Part shown: one piece after another, positions 58,308 to 64,000 of the stretch
How positions within the stretch are numbered: position 1 is the first letter of the stretch
How the letters are laid out: the number at the start of each line of letters is the position of its first letter
Assembly (NCBI GenBank): GCA_026122225.1
Contig: JANEZZ010001844.1
Location: 186,001 to 250,000 of the forward strand
Length of the DNA: 64,000 nucleotides
Reading direction: 5' to 3'
From: Heloderma charlesbogerti
Lineage: Eukaryota; Chordata; Lepidosauria; Squamata; Helodermatidae
Position numbers and translations under genes: made by a program
Notes under the pieces: generated by a model
What the model was told of the DNA's origin: nothing
Database searches by the model: none
What the model saw: the letters and a program-made list of their open reading frames with translations, nothing else

Positions 58308-58534
58308 ACAGCCAGTGTAGTGTAGTGGTGAGAGAGACGGACTGGGAGCCGGGAGATCCGGGTTCTAGTCCCCACTTGGCCATGGAAGCTCACTGGGTGA
58401 CTTTGGGCCAGTCACAGACTCTCAGCCCAACCTACCTCACAGGGTTGTTGTTGTTGTAAGGATAAAATGGAGAGGAGGATAATGTAAGCCGCCTTGGGTT
58501 CCTTGCAAGAGGAAAAAAGGCAGGATATAAATGC
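58308..58534 (+). mobile_element. tRNA-derived CORE-type SINE
   Basis: Head: 'GTGTAGTGTAGTGGTGAGAG' with B-box 'GGTTCTAGTCC' (58361-58371). Core: 'GTGACTTTGGGCCAGTCACA' and 'CCTACCTCACAGGGTTGTTG'. Tail: 'TGTAAGCCGCCTTGGGTTCC' then 'GGCAGGATATAAATGCAATA'. This order is that of MIR/CORE-SINEs with an L2-type 3' tail. It is the best-preserved SINE in the window. Confidence 0.8.
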
Positions 58535-58573
58535 AATAAATAAATAAATAAATAAGCAAGCAAGCAAGCAAGC
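58535..58573 (+). repeat. (AATA)n(AAGC)n tail
   Basis: AATA repeats of the SINE tail pass into AAGC repeats. Confidence 0.85.
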
Positions 58574-58619
58574 TATGCATCTGGGAACGACAGAGAAGAG
58601 GTTGGTTGAGGCTTTAAAC

Positions 58620-58745
58620 CGGGTGGGGACAGTGTCCCCTTCCAGATGTTGTTAGACTGCAACTCCCATCAGCATAGCCAATGGCAGGGATGATGGGAGT
58701 TGTAGTACAACAGCATCTGGAGGGCCACATGTTCTCCATCCCTGC
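58620..58745. repeat. Family A palindromic MITE, copy 17 (reference copy)
   Basis: A near-perfect inverted repeat: 'TCCAGATGTTGTTAGACTGC' / 'AGTACAACAGCATCTGGAGG' and 'AACTCCCATCAGCATAGCC' / 'GGGATGATGGGAGTTGTAG'. Family members share the ends CC(C/A)AACCTGGTGCCCTCCAG and the core ACTACAACTCCCATCAT. There is no ORF, and the size is about 110-145 bp. No consistent TSD could be set by eye. Confidence 0.75.
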
Positions 58746-58837
58746 TCTAAATTATCTGCAGATTGTGGCAGTTCAAAGTGTGGCGGTCTCTCTAAGCAGG
58801 CCCTGGTTGTGATGAGATGAGTAGCAATAACTTTGAC

Positions 58838-58968
58838 CTGTCTTCCCCAACCTCCAGATGTCTTGGTCCAACTCCCATAGCTCAGCCTGGCCAGTGATCA
58901 GGAATGCTGGGAGTTCTTGTCCAAAACGTCTGGAGGGCACTAGGTTGGAGAAGGCTGGCCTAGACAAT
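58838..58968. repeat. Family A palindromic MITE, copy 18
   Basis: 'CTTCCCCAACCTCCAGATGT' / 'GGGCACTAGGTTGGAGAAGG', only 90 bp after copy 17. Confidence 0.7.
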
Positions 58969-59269
58969 AGGAACATTTTAAAAGCTCCCTCAGTGTATGC
59001 AGAATTAATCATGATATTCATAAAATTATTGCTAAACATGATTCAGGGAAATACAATGAGGAAACTTCAAATCCCCTGTGCTTGGCCACTATAGTCATTT
59101 AACAGCCAGTTACCAATCAGCACATTGAAACCACCAAGAAGAACATTTAGACGTAAGAGCAGAACCGCTGGCTCACAGGCCTAATCTAGTCTGCAGAGCT
59201 TCCCCATCTGGCTCACAGAGCCTCCTTGGATTCTTCCAGCTGCCTGACAAGCCTACTTGACCTTTAAGA

Positions 59270-59640
59270 TCAGCATTTTAGTCCCTCCTCTGTGGCCCAC
59301 CAGTAAGAACTGTGAATATTGTCAAGTACAGGGACAGGGCTTTTTCTGTGGTGGCACCATAACTTTGGAATGCCCTCCCCAGGAAGTGTGTATTTAATTA
59401 ATTAATTAATTAATTAAAAGGATTTATTTATTCCATTCTGCATTTTATTGACTTTAGTGTACTGTACTTTTAGCTAAGGTTTTAGCTGCTGCTGCTGTTT
59501 CGCAAATTATATCTTATTTTATTATGTTAATGGTTTATGTATTGAATATTATTTTTAGGGTTTGATATTTTGTATTTCTTGATGGGTTATATGCTGAGAG
59601 GTAGGCTATAAATCTATTACATAATTTTAAAATATTATTG
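59270..59640 (+). mobile_element. L2-type LINE 3' fragment
   Basis: 'GGGCTTTTTCTGTGGTGGCA' and 'TGGAATGCCCTCCCCAGGAA' match the L2 C-terminal/3' region. It ends 'GAGGTAGGCTATAAATCTAT'. An (AATT)n microsatellite at 59394-59418 has expanded within it. Confidence 0.6.
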
Positions 59641-62387
59641 TCTAGCAGTATCTCCATTCAGCTGCCTTTTTCTAGAATCTACCAACAGATGATCTGGATT
59701 CAAGATTCTGACAGAGCTCTTGTCTCGAATTGGTATGTAGTGTGAGATTGCATTAGAAATTCAGCAAGTAGTTTCTGCATGGTTGAGCAAAATCTCTCTC
59801 TGTGTGTGTTCAGTTTAGCTCAGTCCTTTCTGCTTTTCTAAAATGTGGATTATTGACACACACTCTTAATCTTAACAAAATGAAATACCTCAGAGCAACA
59901 CTGAAAATTTAAATTTTCCTTATTGGGATGGTCTTCAAGTGAGTGTGGAGGCCCTCACCACAATTTTTCAGGTGAACTTCCTAAATTTTCCATGGATTCT
60001 TCCTAGTTCTGGGTTTCATTTCTATTGTACTTAGCCACTGGAGATCGCCTTGTGGTTCTGCATATGCTGGTGATGTCAGTGGATGGCACATGCTGATATC
60101 TAGAGGCAGTCTGGTTGGGGCCAGCATGAGAGAGGAGAGACCTCCACAATCCCTCTCTTAAGTCCCCTCTACACTGACTGGGGCTCAAATCCAGCTGGGA
60201 ATTTAGCATCTGTGCAGTTACCCCAACAGGTTTCACAACTTTAGGTGCCTGGAATATCTATATTTATCTCTGGCTATTTTGCCTCTTCTTGCCTGTTCAC
60301 CCAATCCGTTGAACTTGCCCTTTCAGTTTCTGCCTCCTCCAGCTCCCTAATGAAGCCCTGGAAGCATTTGCTTCACATACTTGGTCTTTTTGCTGCATTT
60401 GCTGGCATCCACCAAGCTTTTGTTTTCCTTGGAAAGCCTGCTTGCCGGTAATCATCAAGCTGGGACGTCTCCTTGAAGTCTCCAGGACAATGAAGCCAGC
60501 CGTTTTCTTTTTCTTCGGATGACTAAGGCAAATGATGAAGTCTGTCTGTGTGTAAGCCACGTGGGTTTCCAGCAAAGCTTGCCAGCAGTAGCAGCTGTGT
60601 AATTATCCTAGTGACATCATCATAGTGAAATTATGACTCAGCAGCTTTGAGTGGATGGGCTTGCCTGCTGCCATCATCGTGCTCAAAGAATCCAGAGTAT
60701 TGGACTGGCTCTGCATTGTGGCTGAGAGCCATTGGGGAGTAGCCTCATATGCAGTGTGTATGTTACGGCAGTAGCACCAGCAGCACACCGCTGAATTTCC
60801 TTTGCAAGGGCTTGCCGTGTGGTTGTGTGTGGTGTTTCCATTACTGACGGCACTACTTTGATCTGCTAGAGCCATGGAATCTGAGACTGGGCTAGCCTAG
60901 ATTCTATTCCTGGGGCTGCCAAAACACTCTCAGATGTCCTGTGTGCCCCCTCTCCCTCCCCACAAGAAGTGGATAAAATTAGAGTGTGTGACTGCCGGGT
61001 GATCTGAGCTGTTGGTCTTATTGCTAATTGGTTTAGTACGGGTTCATTTTGAAGGTCAGGGTGTTGAGGTACAGGACACCCCAAAGGGCTGCCTTTGCAG
61101 CTTGCTTAGACAGGTTTCGGCAGCAGCGTACATGCTATTTGCTGCTGTCAGTTCTCTGTAAAACGCCTGCGGTCAAGTAATTGGAAAGTGCCCCTGCTTC
61201 TCTTGCCAATTTAAGTACTGCAATACGGCCTCTGAATATGGGCAAAAAAATGAACATCCAGTATTGTAGCTCTGCACGGATGATTCTAGAGAGCTTGTCG
61301 TGAGTGGATGCAGGGATCCTTGTCTGACTTTTTTGTTTTTGTTCCAACTGGCTGTTAAGACGAACCCTATTCCATAAAAGCCGTTGCTCGTTGGAATGGC
61401 CTTGACCATTCTGGGCTACTGTCAGCGTGGGGGGCTGTCCTTAGAGGGGAGCTGTCCCCACCTGTTCAAAGCTGGCATGTAATGAATACAGTTTTTTTTT
61501 TTAAGCAACTGGACACTCTGCCTGTTCACATATTGTCCACAAAATAAATGTGAAGTGTGTTAAATGTGAAATAGAACAATAATAAAGCAATATATTCCAA
61601 TCAGGGCCAGCTTCCCATTTGAGCGTCCCTCCTGGTGGTATAATTTTAGACTCTGGACTTAACAGCCCTATGGACCTCCACCCGTTTCGATGGCCATGTG
61701 TATTACTTTAATTGTGAAGCACACAGCTAGCATTTCTCTTTGCTGCTCCAACTGTGATTCCATGCTTCAAAACTGGTTCTATGTTCTGTATATGTTAGAA
61801 CAACAACAAAAAAACATTTGCCAACCCCGATTTTTAACAAAAGATGCCCTGAGCATGTGCAGTTGTGCATTTTAGGCTCTCTTAAATCATAGCACCATCA
61901 CAATCACAGGAATAAAATGGAGTTCGCTTCTGCTGTCCTGATGCCCTCATCACCTGCCACTCTCTGGGTGCTCATTTGGGGGTCTCTGGGGTTGCAGGGC
62001 CCTAGACCTTTGCCCCAAGGTCCAGCCCTAACTGCACCACTGTTCCCTCTGTTGGGTCCCTTGTTACACTGGTGCACCCCCGCCCCCAGCAAGCTTACTT
62101 GCTGGTGGTGGACAGCAGGAAGTGCTGCCATTTTAGTTTCCCACCATGCTTCAGAGTGAAGCTACTTTGGGATCATTATGGGTAATTAAAATGCCAGGTG
62201 GTTTGCAGACCTAGCTGCCTGGCACTGGAAGCCCAAGACCTGAGTCAGGAGGGAGCCCTGCTGGGGTGCTTGGGCCCTGGCAGCAGCCCAATGGTACCAA
62301 GTATTGATGCCAAACCTGGCATGACATCCCTTGTTTTGTGTTACAAATAACTGCATCCAAAAGATCCTAACCACCAAGATATATCTG

Positions 62388-62525
62388 AGCCTTCTCCAAC
62401 CTGGCACTCTCCAGATGTTCTGGACTTCAACTCCCATTATTCCAATGACTGTGCTGGCTGGGAATGATGGAAGTTGTTGTCCAACACATCTGGAGGGCAC
62501 AAGGTTGAGGAAGGCTGATGTATAA
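62388..62525. repeat. Family A palindromic MITE, copy 19
   Basis: 'CTTCTCCAACCTGGCACTCT' / 'GAGGGCACAAGGTTGAGGAA' with 'GACTTCAACTCCCATTATTC' / 'GGAATGATGGAAGTTGTTGT'. A well-paired copy. Confidence 0.7.
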
Positions 62526-62774
62526 CATTATTTTTGGATCCTAGTTTAAAAAATATTTTGCCTGGCCACAAAAGTGAAGATATGCCATGTTATATAACTC
62601 AAGGCTCAAACATCCATTTGGCTTTTGGGTAGACCACAATGTTAAAAAATCACACCCACTGATAAACATATTTCAGAATTTGAAAGTGCTTCTCTTTGTT
62701 GTTATTGTTTGTTAAATTTAAGATGACTGCTGAACTGATTTGTTATTTTATTTTGTTGTTTGCTTGTTTTCATA

Positions 62775-62850
62775 GAATTGTACAGATTATAAGATGCCTT
62801 GAGAACCACTGCTTAGTAAACGGGATTCAAATATTTTAAATAAATGGAAG
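62775..62850 (+). mobile_element. L2-type LINE 3'-tail fragment
   Basis: 'AGATGCCTTGAGAACCACTG' and 'ATTCAAATATTTTAAATAAA' form a decayed L2-style terminus. A similar one is at 56370-56435. Confidence 0.35.
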
Positions 62851-63189
62851 GATGAGATGAAACATGGAAAAGACTGGCACTGCCAGTTAGGCATCTAATA
62901 CAATCCCTTCCAGTAACTCCCCTCCCAAATCCTCCAACCATTTCTATTTTCTGATGCAAGGATAAGTTGTCTCCTACTTCCTTACTCAACACAGAGTTTG
63001 TATGAGCAACCTGAATAAGTAGCTGAAGTATACACACCTTTGACCCCTCATTTACTTTTAGGCTAACTGCAATCATAAACTGCCATGAGACTGCCGCTTT
63101 GAGATGACCCAGCGAGGTCTTCATTCCCAGACTTAAGTTTTGGTGCAACACACGTTACTACTCGGCTCCCAGGTCAACACTCAGGAATA

Positions 63190-63600
63190 AGGAACTGTGA
63201 GGTTTGCTCCCCCAAATAAGCCTTGGATTGCCCCAATTCATACACCTCTTCTACAAGGAGATTGTCCCCTTTGAGATGACCCCATCCCAAAGCTTGATTT
63301 TTTGCATGAGTCACTCTCAAGTGTGGTGCCTCGTGTCAGTTCTCTCCCCACCCCCATATGCCTATGAATAATTAAAGGGGAGTGGTTGCTCCTTAAAATG
63401 AGTCTTGGGCCACCCCAAACTATACACCCTTGCCACCAGGACATGATACCCTACAAAATGGTCTATCATTGTGTCTGGCTTTCGGCTGGAGATGATCCCG
63501 AGCATTTCAAAGGAGACACTCTTCTGGTCATGGAGAGAATGGGGTGGCCCAAAGCTTACTTTCTGGGTGCAAAACATGCCATTCCTTATGCATGGTAAGG
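63190..63600. repeat. Weak ~180-bp duplication
   Basis: 'GGTTTGCTCCCCCAAATAAG' with 'CATACACCTCTTCTACAAGG' is echoed about 180 bp later by 'GTGGTTGCTCCTTAAAATGA' with 'ATACACCCTTGCCACCAGG'. Divergence is high. The rest of 62850-64000 shows nothing I recognise. Confidence 0.3.
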
Positions 63601-64000
63601 AAATAATGTAATTGCTGCAGGGTTCAGAGTGACTTGCACAAAAATGAAGGTTCAGTCTGAATACAGCACTAAGACATTTTTAATTTTTTTTTTAGGGGAC
63701 AGCTTCCCAAAGGTAGGGATGTATGATCTGGGGTGTCTGAAAGGTTATTCTGCGGTATAGAGGAGTGTGTGATTCAGTTCCTTATTCAGGCTACTCACTC
63801 AACTTTGTGCTGAATAAAGAACTGTGAATGCGGAACCAGCTTGAGCCATGTGATGCAAGGCTAGGTTTGTAGGGCACTGGTTACGACACCTTGTAAGAGC
63901 GTCTGAAATACTTTCATTTTCTATGGGAATGGTAATGAGTCTGTCTCTGTCAGACAGCAGAGGATTCAAAGGGGGGCAACAACAAAGAAATAGGGAGAAC

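Noticed and set aside
58308..58380. True tRNA gene
   Set aside because: A B-box-like motif is present, but the cloverleaf is not kept and the sequence continues into a CORE-SINE body and AATA tail.

Overview
The window looks like nuclear DNA of a squamate reptile (lizard or snake). The basis is one protein-coding exon of vertebrate type and a repeat landscape of RTE-BovB, CR1 and L2 LINEs, tRNA- and 5S-derived SINEs, solo LTRs and many short palindromic DNA-transposon remnants. There are no operons, no dense bacterial-type coding and no CRISPR array. The species cannot be named from the sequence alone.

The only host gene I can support is MAPKAPK2 (MK2 protein kinase). Its first coding exon lies at 29971-30240 on the + strand, inside a GC/CpG-rich island at about 29240-30245, and ends in a clean GT splice donor. 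The remaining 33.8 kb to the window end is taken as intron 1, because no further kinase-like exon is visible. The left 29 kb is taken as intergenic. In other amniotes DYRK3 lies upstream of MAPKAPK2 and IL10 downstream, but neither is seen here.

Layout, left half. 0.8-3.3 kb is a dense cluster of MITE-like elements. A 5S-rRNA/CR1 chimera lies at 4.5 kb. 5.7-6.2 kb holds an LTR-retrotransposon 3' remnant, 9.0-9.5 kb a CR1 3' end, and 10.1-11.4 kb a 5'-truncated BovB with an 11-bp target-site duplication (TSD). 11.4-13.7 kb has tandem and LTR-like repeats. Two solo LTRs lie at 13.9 and 16.5 kb, an L2-clade LINE at 17.9-20.7 kb, and matching inverted arms at 16.0 and 20.8 kb. 25.0-28.2 kb holds an essentially full-length but frameshifted BovB on the - strand, whose 5' end lies about 1.8 kb from the MAPKAPK2 start codon.

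Layout, right half (intron 1). Many copies of one 'ACTACAACTCCC' palindromic family are present, with two more members of the solo-LTR family, one of them nested inside a palindrome. A CR1 copy is interrupted twice, a second CR1 lies at 50.6 kb, and several older L2/CORE-SINE remnants and microsatellites are scattered through. The most unusual object is an 890-bp hAT-like element at 44907-45796. It has an 8-bp imperfect TSD and a hierarchy of small perfect hairpins inside a roughly 300-bp palindrome.

Nearly all open reading frames of 60-220 codons here are either decayed retrotransposon protein or chance frames. All LINE copies have frameshifts or stops and look inactive. Element names rest on recognition of conserved motifs and termini, not on a database search.
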